Shown here: positions 26,324 through 34,698 of the stretch, piece after piece
Numbering within the stretch: position 1 is the first letter of the stretch
How the letters are laid out: every line of letters begins with the position of its first letter
Source of the DNA: Flavobacteriales bacterium
GTDB taxonomy: Bacteria; Bacteroidota; Bacteroidia; Flavobacteriales_F; PHOS-HE28
Assembly: GCA_020635675.1 (NCBI GenBank)
Contig: JACJZJ010000004.1
Span: 248,001-312,000, forward strand
Reading direction: 5' to 3'
DNA length: 64,000 nt
Position numbers and translations under genes: made by a program
The notes under the pieces: model-generated
Database searches by the model: none
What the model saw: the letters and a program-made list of their open reading frames with translations, nothing else
Told to the model about the DNA's origin: nothing

Positions 26324-26767
26324 ATGCGCTTCTCCATCCTCTTCGCCTTCTTCGCCCTGACGGCCGGCGATGGCATGGCCCAGCAATTCAAGGTCGTGAC
26401 CATCGTGGAAAGCATCATCCCTGCAGGCACCGGCCGGTCGCGGATGATCGAATCCACCAGCGACATCGATTCCGAAGCGGCCACCACAGAGCGCACCAAC
26501 GGCAAGGACAGCGATCAGGGGGACGTGAAACGAGGCGATCTGAAGGTGGACAACTTCAAGGAGACCAAGCTGCTGAACTTTTTCAGCGTGGTGGGCATCA
26601 ACTTCCAGAACATCGCCTCCAACGACGCGCTGATCACCGACAAGATCAACAAGCTGGCCGCCGAGGGCTGGGAGTTGGTCCATGTGGCCAGTGGTGTGGA
26701 AAGCGACGCCGGCAAGGATGACGGCCAGGGCATCTTCATCACCCGGCTGTTCTTCCGCAAGGACTAG
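26324..26767 (+). CDS. small exported protein, DUF4177-like
   Basis: A 147-residue protein with a signal peptide (ILFAFFALTAGDGMAQ) directly followed by QFKVVTIVESIIPAG. The second half (TDKINKLAAEGWELVHVASG, then GIFITRLFFRKD) matches the DUF4177 pattern of a helix with GWELV and a terminal strand. The middle is charged and low-complexity (TTERTNGKDSDQGDVKRGD). A TATCTTCC lies 24 nt before the ATG. The gene converges on the STN-repeat gene with an 8-nt gap. Function unknown. Confidence 0.75.
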   Translation: MRFSILFAFFALTAGDGMAQQFKVVTIVESIIPAGTGRSRMIESTSDIDSEAATTERTNGKDSDQGDVKRGDLKVDNFKETKLLNFFSVVGINFQNIASNDALITDKINKLAAEGWELVHVASGVESDAGKDDGQGIFITRLFFRKD

Positions 26768-26775
26768 CGGCCACC

Positions 26776-28698
26776 TCAGAACCGTACCCCGACCCCCGCC
26801 CGCCAGCCGACCCAGGCGCGCGTGAGCAGGTCCGTATGCTCCTGCTGATCGAACGCCCGGTCCGCCGCGAGCGCGGAGAGCCAGGCGTGGGTGTCGGGAT
26901 CGCGCCAGTTGGAGATGAGCACGTTGAGCACCGGCCCGGCCGAGACCACGAGCCGGTCCCAGAAGGCATAGCCGTAGGTAAGCTCCAGCCTGCCCACGAT
27001 GTTCACGGCGTCGACCCAATACCATCCCTCATTGACCTGTTCGGCGATGAGGGCGATGTCCAGCAGACCACGCCTGCCGATCCGTGGTTCGGTACCGATG
27101 CCGTAGTGGAAAGCCCAGGTGCTGTCCTCCCCGACCGGGGGTGACCACCCCAGGATGTTGTGGAAGGCACGGGTGCCGGTGCGCAGGGAGAGCGTGAGGG
27201 GAAGCACGTCCGTGCTGATGGCGTCCAGGCGGTGATAACCATGCAGGGCCACGCTCAGTACGCCGATACTGACACCGGTGATCGTGTCGCTGAGATTGAT
27301 GAAGCCGACCTGCGAGCCTTCGCTGCGCAGGGCGAAGTTCACGGCGCCCACCTGTCCACCGCGGACCGTGCCGCTGACCGCGTTCACCCCAAAGCTGAAC
27401 TGGCCGCCGGTGACCTCCCTGGCGTAGTTCGCACCGAAGCCGATCTGGCCGCCACCCACCGTACCCAGGGCGGCGTTCATCCCGAGGGTGAACTGCACAC
27501 CTTCGATGTTCCGCCCGAAGTTGAACCCACCGGAGAACTGGGCCTTCCGCACATCGCCGAGCGCCACGTTCGCCCCGCCACTGGTCTGTGAACCGTCGAC
27601 ATCGGAAAGTGCGACGTTCACCCCACCGCAGACCTGGGGGCCCCGCATGCGCCCCTTGGCCACGTTGGCCCCGCCCGCGATCTGCACGCCGGCGAGCGTA
27701 TCCCAGACGACGTTGGCGAAACCGCCGAGCTGCAGACCCTGCAGGGAACGCATCGCGTGGTTGATGCCACCGGAGATCTGCGCACCGTGCACCTCACGGC
27801 CGACAAGGTTGGCCAGTCCCGCTAGTTGCACACCCCGCACATCGCGGGTGTCGATGTTCAATCCGAGCCCGATCTCCGCCCCTTCCACACCCCGCGCGAA
27901 TCCGCAGAACACATTGAAGGAAAAGGTGTTCACCGTGGCGGCACCCACTTCGCCGTTCGTGCCCACTCCCGGGACCAATGTCACCTGCCACGGCGCACGA
28001 TGGACGAAACCGAGGTTGGCGGCCTGGTCGAATTGACCGGCGGGCACCAGCAGCCGTGCCACGCCGAGATCCTCCACCCCGCACCGATCATGCAGGCAGA
28101 TCGGCTCCAGACGTTCGACCTTTTCACGCGGGCGGATCGCGACGAACAATTCCTGGCCCATATGACCCGGAAACACAACGGTGTCGAGGTATCCCACGCG
28201 TGAGAACAGCAAGGCGGCGCCTTCCTCCTCTCCCTTCAGGGTGAGTTCGAAACGCCCGGACGGCCCGGTGGTGACGCCGTTGGAGCGACGCACCTCCACC
28301 ACACTGACCCGTCCAAGGGGAACACCGGTATGCGCATCCATGACCTGTCCGCTGAGCGGATGTCTGGTGCGGTCCTCGGTGCGCCGCGCCAGGATCAGGT
28401 GCTCACCGCTCTCGCGCATGATGATGGCCTCCGGCAGAAGCCCGCGCATCACCTCATCCACCCGGCCGCCCTGCGCGTTGACGGAGACAAGGCTGTCCTC
28501 CGGAAGGATCCGTGAATTGTAGCTGAGCCGGAAACCACCGTCCAGAGCGACCAGTTCAAGCGCACGCGCCAGACGGACATTGCCCGCCTGCACGGTCACC
28601 GTTCGCCGCAGGATGGACTGGGCCGGAAGGGCCGTCACGATCAGGAGGCCCCCCAGTACCGCCACGAACCATTGCCAACGCTCAACACCCATCGCCAT
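26776..28698 (-). CDS. STN-domain outer-surface protein with about 13 short G-x-Q/N tandem repeats
   Basis: A 640-residue exported protein. After the signal peptide is an STN domain (about 31-105, VTVQAGNVRLARALELVALDG), then a CarboxypepD_reg-like domain (about 112-190, GQVMDAHTGVPLGRVSV). Residues about 262-485 are tandem units of 14-16 residues with pattern N-x(6-8)-G-x-Q-x-x-G-G-x, similar in appearance to the LA_2272-type surface repeat. The last 140 residues alternate as barrel strands (LTYGYAFWDRLVVSAGPVL, ending GVGVRF). The start overlaps the end of fecR by 17 nt. STN domains normally let a TonB receptor signal to FecR; here the carrier is not a classical receptor. Confidence 0.82.
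   Translation of the reverse strand: MAMGVERWQWFVAVLGGLLIVTALPAQSILRRTVTVQAGNVRLARALELVALDGGFRLSYNSRILPEDSLVSVNAQGGRVDEVMRGLLPEAIIMRESGEHLILARRTEDRTRHPLSGQVMDAHTGVPLGRVSVVEVRRSNGVTTGPSGRFELTLKGEEEGAALLFSRVGYLDTVVFPGHMGQELFVAIRPREKVERLEPICLHDRCGVEDLGVARLLVPAGQFDQAANLGFVHRAPWQVTLVPGVGTNGEVGAATVNTFSFNVFCGFARGVEGAEIGLGLNIDTRDVRGVQLAGLANLVGREVHGAQISGGINHAMRSLQGLQLGGFANVVWDTLAGVQIAGGANVAKGRMRGPQVCGGVNVALSDVDGSQTSGGANVALGDVRKAQFSGGFNFGRNIEGVQFTLGMNAALGTVGGGQIGFGANYAREVTGGQFSFGVNAVSGTVRGGQVGAVNFALRSEGSQVGFINLSDTITGVSIGVLSVALHGYHRLDAISTDVLPLTLSLRTGTRAFHNILGWSPPVGEDSTWAFHYGIGTEPRIGRRGLLDIALIAEQVNEGWYWVDAVNIVGRLELTYGYAFWDRLVVSAGPVLNVLISNWRDPDTHAWLSALAADRAFDQQEHTDLLTRAWVGWRAGVGVRF
27244..27915 (-). repeat. 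tandem 14-16-residue surface repeats in the STN-domain protein
   Basis: About 13 units, for example NLVGREVHGAQISGGI, NHAMRSLQGLQLGGFA, NVVWDTLAGVQIAGGA and NVAKGRMRGPQVCGGV. The Asn at the start, Gly-x-Gln in the middle and Gly-Gly or Gly-Phe at the end are regular; most units are 16 residues and three or four are 14-15. Such spacing suggests a beta-solenoid or repetitive barrel strands. Confidence 0.75.
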
Positions 28699-29641
28699 CG
28701 AGGAGGAAGGAGCCGTCCGGGCGATGCTCCACCCGCATGCCGAAGGTGTTCGCGATCACCTGCAAGACGGCGTCGATCGGTTCGTCCGCGAATGTGGCGG
28801 TGAGCCGGCAACGGCCCAGCTCCGGTGATGCGAGCGCGACATGCACCGAGTAGAGGATCGAAAGCTGTTCCACGACCTGCTCCAGGGGTGCATCATCGAA
28901 TTGCAGGATCCGCTCTCCCCAACGCTGGAAGGATGCCGAACGCATGTGTTCCAGCATGCCCGTGGTCCGACCATAGCGCGCGGTCTCTCCCGCGATCAGC
29001 ACAACGGTATCCTTCGGCACCACGACCCGGACCCTTCCCGTCCGCACACGCACCTCGCGGAGGTCGGAGGTATCGTAGGCCGTGACCTCGAACATGGTAC
29101 CGAGCACCGTGACCTCCATGTCCTGTGCATGCACCACGAAGGGATGTTCCGCATCATGTGCCACCTCGAAATAGACCTTGCCCTGGACCTCCACCTCTCG
29201 CGTGCGTCCGATCCGTGCGGTGGCCTGTGATCCCTCCGCGAGTACCATCCGACTGCTGTCCGGGAGCAGGGTGTCCAGCGAAGCATCGATCGCTGCGAAC
29301 CGATCGGTGGCAGGTGCAATGAGCAGCCGCACGGCGAAAAAGACCCCCGTGAGCACTGCTGCGGCCGCTGCCCAGGGCAGGATCCGCCGCATGCCGATGA
29401 CCCGACCTCGGCCGGTGCGCATGCGTGCGGAAAGCGTCGCCCAGGCCTTGTCCACATCCACCTCAGGCGCATCCTCACCATCGGCACCCAGGGACCAAAG
29501 CACTTGCATGCGTTGAAGCTCCAATGCATTGTCCGGATGCGACGCTGCCCAACGCTCCACCGCGGTGGTGGTGGCGGGATCCGCCTCACCGGCCACGAAG
29601 CGCGCCAGCTGTTCGCTCGCTATTTCCCCTTTCCCGTTCAC
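28682..29641 (-). CDS. FecR-family anti-sigma factor
   Basis: A 319-residue single-pass membrane protein with a GTG start. The cytoplasmic N-terminal 80 residues bind the sigma factor (QLARFVAGEADPATTTAVERW is the usual opening of Bacteroidota FecR). A membrane helix lies at about 88-108, a FecR domain at about 120-220 (GSQATARIGRTREVEVQGKVYFEV) and a DUF4974 domain at the C-terminus (LQFDDAPLEQVVEQLSILYSV). It lies 39 nt after the sigma gene and overlaps the STN gene, so the three form one operon. Confidence 0.92.
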   Translation of the reverse strand: MNGKGEIASEQLARFVAGEADPATTTAVERWAASHPDNALELQRMQVLWSLGADGEDAPEVDVDKAWATLSARMRTGRGRVIGMRRILPWAAAAAVLTGVFFAVRLLIAPATDRFAAIDASLDTLLPDSSRMVLAEGSQATARIGRTREVEVQGKVYFEVAHDAEHPFVVHAQDMEVTVLGTMFEVTAYDTSDLREVRVRTGRVRVVVPKDTVVLIAGETARYGRTTGMLEHMRSASFQRWGERILQFDDAPLEQVVEQLSILYSVHVALASPELGRCRLTATFADEPIDAVLQVIANTFGMRVEHRPDGSFLLDGDGC

Positions 29642-29680
29642 GGGTCCGCATACCTATGACAAGCATCCCTTTGCATACCC

Positions 29681-30238
29681 CTATCCGTTCCACCACAACA
29701 ACCAGCCGATCACCGGCAGCAGGTCGGCGAGTTCGGTACGAAGTGTCTTCAGTGCCTTGCCCATCTGGTTCTCCACGGTCTTCACCGAAATGCCGAGCCG
29801 GTCCGCGATCTCGTGGTACTTCAATCCCTCGTAGCGGCTCAGTTCGAAGACCTTCCGGCGTTCGGTGGGCAGGTCGGCGATCGCGGCCCGGACACGTGCG
29901 GCCCGCTCCGCATGGTCCGCCTCATCGACCGCCTCCTCCTGTCCCTTCTCCTGCACCTCGGAGTGAAGGGGGACCAGCCGTGCGCTTTGCTTCAATGCGG
30001 TCAGGCAGCGGTTCCTGACGGCCGTGAAGAGGTATGCCTTCATCGAGGTCGTGATGTTCAGCCGGGCGCGGTCCTCCCAGAGCTTGAAGAAGAGCTCCTG
30101 GACCAGGTCCTCCGTGCTATCGCGGTCCTTGAGGTACTGATACGCGAAGGCGCAGAGCGGTCGGTAGTGCGCCCGGAACAGGGCTTCCATGGCGCTTTCG
30201 TCACCGGCGGCGATCCGTTGGAATTCCTCTGCGCTCAT
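29681..30238 (-). CDS. ECF RNA polymerase sigma factor (Bacteroidota sigma-70 family)
   Basis: A 185-residue ECF sigma factor. Region 2 spans about 20-90 (ALFRAHYRPLCAFAYQYLKD, then DLVQELFFKLWE, the core-binding and -10 helices). Region 4 spans about 120-175 (ERRKVFELSRYEGLKYHEIADRLGISVKTVENQMGKALKTLR), the -35 helix-turn-helix. It is released when FecR is signalled through the STN domain of an outer-membrane partner. TATCTTCG at 30248-30255 sits 9 nt before the ATG and may be its own promoter element. Confidence 0.93.
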   Translation of the reverse strand: MSAEEFQRIAAGDESAMEALFRAHYRPLCAFAYQYLKDRDSTEDLVQELFFKLWEDRARLNITTSMKAYLFTAVRNRCLTALKQSARLVPLHSEVQEKGQEEAVDEADHAERAARVRAAIADLPTERRKVFELSRYEGLKYHEIADRLGISVKTVENQMGKALKTLRTELADLLPVIGWLLWWNG

Positions 30239-30247
30239 GAACGCGGC

Positions 30248-30255
30248 CGAAGATA
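30248..30255 (-). promoter_or_regulatory. candidate -7 element TATCTTCG of the ECF sigma operon
   Basis: One base from TAnnTTTG on the minus strand, 9 nt before the sigma ATG. The mRNA would have little or no leader. Confidence 0.4.
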
Positions 30256-30263
30256 GCGGGGCT

Positions 30264-33200
30264 TCAGCGCAGGAGCAGGATCGCGCCCGACTGCGTTCGG
30301 ACCTCGCCGTCCGCGCCGATCACATCAAGCGCATAGAAATACGTGCCTTCCACCAGGCGTTCGCCGGAAATGCCACCTCGGCCGTCCCAGGCCACATGGG
30401 CAGCCTGTCGTTCGAGAACACGTTCGCCCCACCGGTTGAAGATGGACAAGTGCAAGGCGGCGCCATCCGGAGCATCCAATTCGATGATGTCGTTGTTGCC
30501 GTCGCCGTTCGGTGAGAACACGTTCGGCACCGCGACCTCACAAGGACCGAAGGTGACGTTCTGCGTGCCGCTCACTCCACAGCCATCGGCATCGAGCGCC
30601 TGGAAGGAATACGCCCCATCCTCCGTAACGGTCAATGTCCCGCCCAGATCCCCAGTGCTCCAGAGCACGTCGGAGAGGTCATCCGGAAGAACGATGGTGT
30701 ATGCAGCTCCCGCACAACCCAGGACCGGTTCGAAGTCGATGACCAGCCCGGGCAGGACGATCAACGTGTCCATTGCAGGATCCCCATTGCAGCCCGCAAG
30801 TTCCGCGACACAGCTGTATACCCCGGCCTCCCAACCGTCCAAGGGTCCCAGCTCCACGGATGGGCCGAGTATCGTGCCCACGGGCGTGTTCCAAATCGTT
30901 CCGGCGCCGGGCTCGACCTCCGCAGTGAGCGTGATCGTGCCACCCACGCATGCCTGCCAGGGGCCATCGAGCTGGGGCGGACCGGGGCGGGGGTATACGG
31001 TGATCTGGACCGGTACGGGCTGGCCGTTGCAGATCGCGTCGCTCTGGGACACATAGAAGATCGTGTCGTTGACCAAGGGCCCCACGGTGAGCGGACCGCC
31101 CGTGCCGATCGGCTGACCGGATCCCGGATCGGTGAACCATTCGATCAGACCGGAGCCCATGGCATCCAGATCCACATGGTCTCCCGCGCATGCACTGGTA
31201 TCCGACACCGTCAACGGTTGCGCGAACGCATGTTCTTCCACGATCACGACATCGCTCGTATCCGCGCAACCCAGATCGTCGAGTACGATCACCTGGTAAG
31301 CTCCTGGTCCCGTGACCTGTAGGAACTGGGACGGTACGGCGACCGGCTCCCAGAAGTAGAATGCCTGTCCCGGCAGGGCCTCCAACAATGTGGTGTCGCC
31401 GGGACACAGGGTGATCGGTCCGGGATCGAGGACCTCCGCATCGGCCGTTCCGGCAAGGACCGTGATGTGCGCCAGATCCACGATGCCGCATGAAGTGATC
31501 GAACAGGTATAGGTGCCCGGGTCGGAGATGACCTGCGACAGGGCACTACCGGAAAGCGGTGGCAGCCATTGAATGGCCGTGGCAGCGGGTGCCACAACGG
31601 TCACGGTGACGAGTTCACCGGCGCAGAGCACATTGTCCTCCATACCCGTGTCCAGGTAAGGCGTGCCGTACTGCCCGGTCATGACGGATGCAGCGCTTAC
31701 GGCGCACCCCTCGGCACTCACCATGTCCACACCGTATTCGCCCGGCTCCTGCACGTAGATCGATGCGGACGTATCCGGAAGAACGCCATCCGGCCCGTAC
31801 CATTGGAATCCGGTCCCGGGCTCCAGCACGGTGAGCAGCACGGAATCTCCCGGGCAGACCATGCCATCGCTCGGTTGCATGGTGATGGTCGGTGGGAAGG
31901 GGGTATCGACGAACACGATACCGGGAGGCGTCGGCCAGCCGCAGCCGATGCCCTGATCGTAATGCAGGGCCTGGTAGAAGAAAATGCCAGGCAGATCGAC
32001 CAGCGCGGTATCCGGGGTCCCGAAGACACCCGCCAGATCGGTCCCCGACCAGATCACGGAATCGCAGTCCATACAATTCGAGAGGAACAGGAGGACCGTA
32101 TCCCCCTGGCAGATCAGCTGGTCGCTGGGAGGATCGAAGGTGGGCAGGGTGACACGGAAAACGAAGATGCTGTCCGAGGCGGAGAAGAAATACTGCTCCG
32201 ACCCGCATGGCGCATTGCTCACGCTGATGTTCACCGTGAACGGGACCCATCCGTCCGTGAAAGCGCCGACGGACCAGGAGATGGAATCCGATGCGTAGAC
32301 GGTGCTCGGCAGGCAGCCCAGATCGGTGTTGGCCTGTATGGTGGTACCGGTCGGCAGGTCCACCGGCACCCCGTTCTCGTACCACGTGATGGTCAGCGTA
32401 CCTCCCGTGCAGCCGATCAGGTCGCACATCACCACCGAATCCTGCCCGAGGGGCACCCCCCCGTAATAGAATTGGAAGTCGGCGCCTGTCAGGTCCGGGA
32501 TATCGAGCGCACCGCCATAGATCGCGGGTATGCTGTTCACCGCTCCGCATCCGGCCGCATTGAAAACGGAGATGGTATAGAATGCCGTCGTGTCGGCCCA
32601 GACCGTATCGCCGGGCACAGGCACGCCGTTGACATACCACTGCAAGCTGTCCACACCGATCAAGGTCGACGGCCATATGGGAACGGGTGGACCACAGATC
32701 TGGATCGGCACTCCCTCGAACAAGGCGACGTCCACGTTGATGCCCAGACCGTCCGTCAACAACACCGTGGGATACGGGGACACGGTCACGTGCACCGAGT
32801 CCGTGAACGCAGGACATCCGCCAGGCACGGTGATGGAACAGCTGTACCAACCCGTGGATGTGGGCGTGATGGTGGGCGTGGTCTCCCCGGTGTTCCAGTG
32901 GAATTCGAGCGCGGGACCATTGTGCGCCGGATGGGGCGTGCCCGCCTGGGACCATTCCGAGAATGTCTCCACGTTGAGGAATGAGGGTGTTCCTCCCGGT
33001 GCGGGGGGATAGCAGATCGTGACCGAGTCCTGGCAAGGCAACAGGTCGTTCGCGAGAATGCAGGGCGTGAGCGCGTCACGCACGCATGCACCACCCTGTT
33101 CGCGTTGCCAGAAGTCGTACGGAGCTCGTCCGTCGACGAACGCCCTGGCCACGAAACCATCCTGCTGACCGTTCGATGCCAGTGCGTCGAAGGACCCGTA

Positions 33201-34643
33201 CTCCGGATCATCGCAATAGATCGGCAGGCCACCGTTCACGGATGAGGCAGGGACCGTGCCCGGCCATACCAGACCGCCGGATGGGAAGATCAGGTGGTCC
33301 GCGTAGGAACCACTGAACACCAGCTCCCCATCCAGCGTCCAAAGAATGCCGCCTGCGCGCTTCGCGTCCTGCCCACCGAACTGCTGCGCCTGTGTGAACT
33401 GGAGGTCATCGCCGTGGAACCGTGCGATGAAAAGGTCCTGCTGACCTGTAGCCGTGAACGGACCGGTCCCATAATGGTCCTGCATGCCACTGAACGCGCA
33501 CTGGAACGTACCGAGCATCGCCAGACTGTCACCGGCCAGCGCGATACCGCCCACGGAGACAGGATGATCCGAACCGATGGACACAGCGCTCAACAGCTGG
33601 CCATCCGGATCGGTGCGGAGCACATAGCAGGCATGGTCGCCGTCCATGGGCACGACGTCGGGCTGATCGTCCAGGTAGAACAGATCACCGCGGGCGTCGC
33701 CGGCGAGCAGCAGATCACCGCCAGGCGCGATCACTAGGTCGCGCACATGGGTGAACAGGGCACCACCGTAACGCAGGAACCATTGTTCCTGCCCCGCGGC
33801 GCTGTACTTCACGAGGAAGGTGGCGTTGTAGATGCCGTTGGGATGGGGCTGATCGAAGGTGATGGTGTCACTGAACTGACCTGTCACGTAGATGTCTCCA
33901 ACAGGGTCCGATACCACATCGATCGCGCGGTCGGTGTACTTCGCGGCACCCTGTCGCACCCAAAGCAGGGTACCGGACTGGTCGTAGCTCACGATGAACA
34001 CATCGAAGCCGGGCATCAACGTCAATGGGTCGGGCATGCTGGTGATCGACGTGTTGTCGAACCACATCTGGCCCTTGAAATCACCGGCCACGGTGACCTG
34101 TCCTGCGGGGGAAACGGTGATCCCGTACGGTCGTTCACCGCCCGCCGTGCTTCCCGCGGTGTTCAACCAGATACGCTGTCCGCTCGCTCCATCGAGCTTC
34201 GCCACGAAAACATCCGGAGTGCCTTGAGCTGAATACACCAGTGAATCGAACAGAACGGCCGTGCCCATGAACTGCCCGCAGACAAGGATGCTGCCGTCCG
34301 TTGCCGGGAAGATCCTGGTGCCGCGATCGATCGCATTGCCTCCACCGGTCACGAGCCAGTCCAGGGTGCCGTCCGGCTCCCATTTACCTACGAATACATC
34401 CCGTTGGCCTGCGGATTGGAAGGCCATCCCCCCCACGGTCATCGTGGCGCTGAACTCACCGGTCGCGATGATGCTCCCGCCTGGATCGATCCGGATGTCG
34501 GCCACGTGGTCGGCGCCAAGACCACCGATGTCGATCGCCCAGTGGTCCTGGGCGATGCCATGTGCGTGCAACAAAAAGATCACAATAGGAGCGATGCAAA
34601 CGCGCGACACCCTCCCCGATCCGAAGCAATGGTGACGTTTCAC
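30264..34643 (-). CDS. giant secreted protein with beta-propeller-like repeats, Ig-like repeats and a type B T9SS sorting domain
   Basis: A 1459-residue exported protein with a GTG start and signal peptide (VCIAPIVIFLLHAHGIAQ). Residues about 30-480 are a repetitive region with the SBBP/propeller pattern G-x-I-x-x-T/A-G-E/D-F (GSIIATGEFSATMTVGG, GQVTVAGDFKGQMWFDN, GDIYVTGQFSDTITF). The rest consists of immunoglobulin-like domains with CxG turns (DLPSTVY, SACAGDHVDLDAMGSG). The C-terminal 85 residues form the gliding-motility-type (type B, CHU_C) sorting domain (NVFSPNGDGNND, IFNRWGERVLE). It is probably anchored on or shed from the cell surface. No catalytic domain is seen. Paralogue of the gene just upstream. 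Confidence 0.88.
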   Translation of the reverse strand: MKRHHCFGSGRVSRVCIAPIVIFLLHAHGIAQDHWAIDIGGLGADHVADIRIDPGGSIIATGEFSATMTVGGMAFQSAGQRDVFVGKWEPDGTLDWLVTGGGNAIDRGTRIFPATDGSILVCGQFMGTAVLFDSLVYSAQGTPDVFVAKLDGASGQRIWLNTAGSTAGGERPYGITVSPAGQVTVAGDFKGQMWFDNTSITSMPDPLTLMPGFDVFIVSYDQSGTLLWVRQGAAKYTDRAIDVVSDPVGDIYVTGQFSDTITFDQPHPNGIYNATFLVKYSAAGQEQWFLRYGGALFTHVRDLVIAPGGDLLLAGDARGDLFYLDDQPDVVPMDGDHACYVLRTDPDGQLLSAVSIGSDHPVSVGGIALAGDSLAMLGTFQCAFSGMQDHYGTGPFTATGQQDLFIARFHGDDLQFTQAQQFGGQDAKRAGGILWTLDGELVFSGSYADHLIFPSGGLVWPGTVPASSVNGGLPIYCDDPEYGSFDALASNGQQDGFVARAFVDGRAPYDFWQREQGGACVRDALTPCILANDLLPCQDSVTICYPPAPGGTPSFLNVETFSEWSQAGTPHPAHNGPALEFHWNTGETTPTITPTSTGWYSCSITVPGGCPAFTDSVHVTVSPYPTVLLTDGLGINVDVALFEGVPIQICGPPVPIWPSTLIGVDSLQWYVNGVPVPGDTVWADTTAFYTISVFNAAGCGAVNSIPAIYGGALDIPDLTGADFQFYYGGVPLGQDSVVMCDLIGCTGGTLTITWYENGVPVDLPTGTTIQANTDLGCLPSTVYASDSISWSVGAFTDGWVPFTVNISVSNAPCGSEQYFFSASDSIFVFRVTLPTFDPPSDQLICQGDTVLLFLSNCMDCDSVIWSGTDLAGVFGTPDTALVDLPGIFFYQALHYDQGIGCGWPTPPGIVFVDTPFPPTITMQPSDGMVCPGDSVLLTVLEPGTGFQWYGPDGVLPDTSASIYVQEPGEYGVDMVSAEGCAVSAASVMTGQYGTPYLDTGMEDNVLCAGELVTVTVVAPAATAIQWLPPLSGSALSQVISDPGTYTCSITSCGIVDLAHITVLAGTADAEVLDPGPITLCPGDTTLLEALPGQAFYFWEPVAVPSQFLQVTGPGAYQVIVLDDLGCADTSDVVIVEEHAFAQPLTVSDTSACAGDHVDLDAMGSGLIEWFTDPGSGQPIGTGGPLTVGPLVNDTIFYVSQSDAICNGQPVPVQITVYPRPGPPQLDGPWQACVGGTITLTAEVEPGAGTIWNTPVGTILGPSVELGPLDGWEAGVYSCVAELAGCNGDPAMDTLIVLPGLVIDFEPVLGCAGAAYTIVLPDDLSDVLWSTGDLGGTLTVTEDGAYSFQALDADGCGVSGTQNVTFGPCEVAVPNVFSPNGDGNNDIIELDAPDGAALHLSIFNRWGERVLERQAAHVAWDGRGGISGERLVEGTYFYALDVIGADGEVRTQSGAILLLR

Positions 34644-34698
34644 ACGGAAAAGTTCGCAATGCGACCATCAACTCCCAAGGACCATCCCCAGAAAGGGA

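Noticed and set aside
31569..32984. 471-codon plus-strand and 473-codon minus-strand alternative frames within the giant cargo genes
   Set aside because: Both are shadows of the Ig-like repeats in the true frame, with Arg/His-rich composition.
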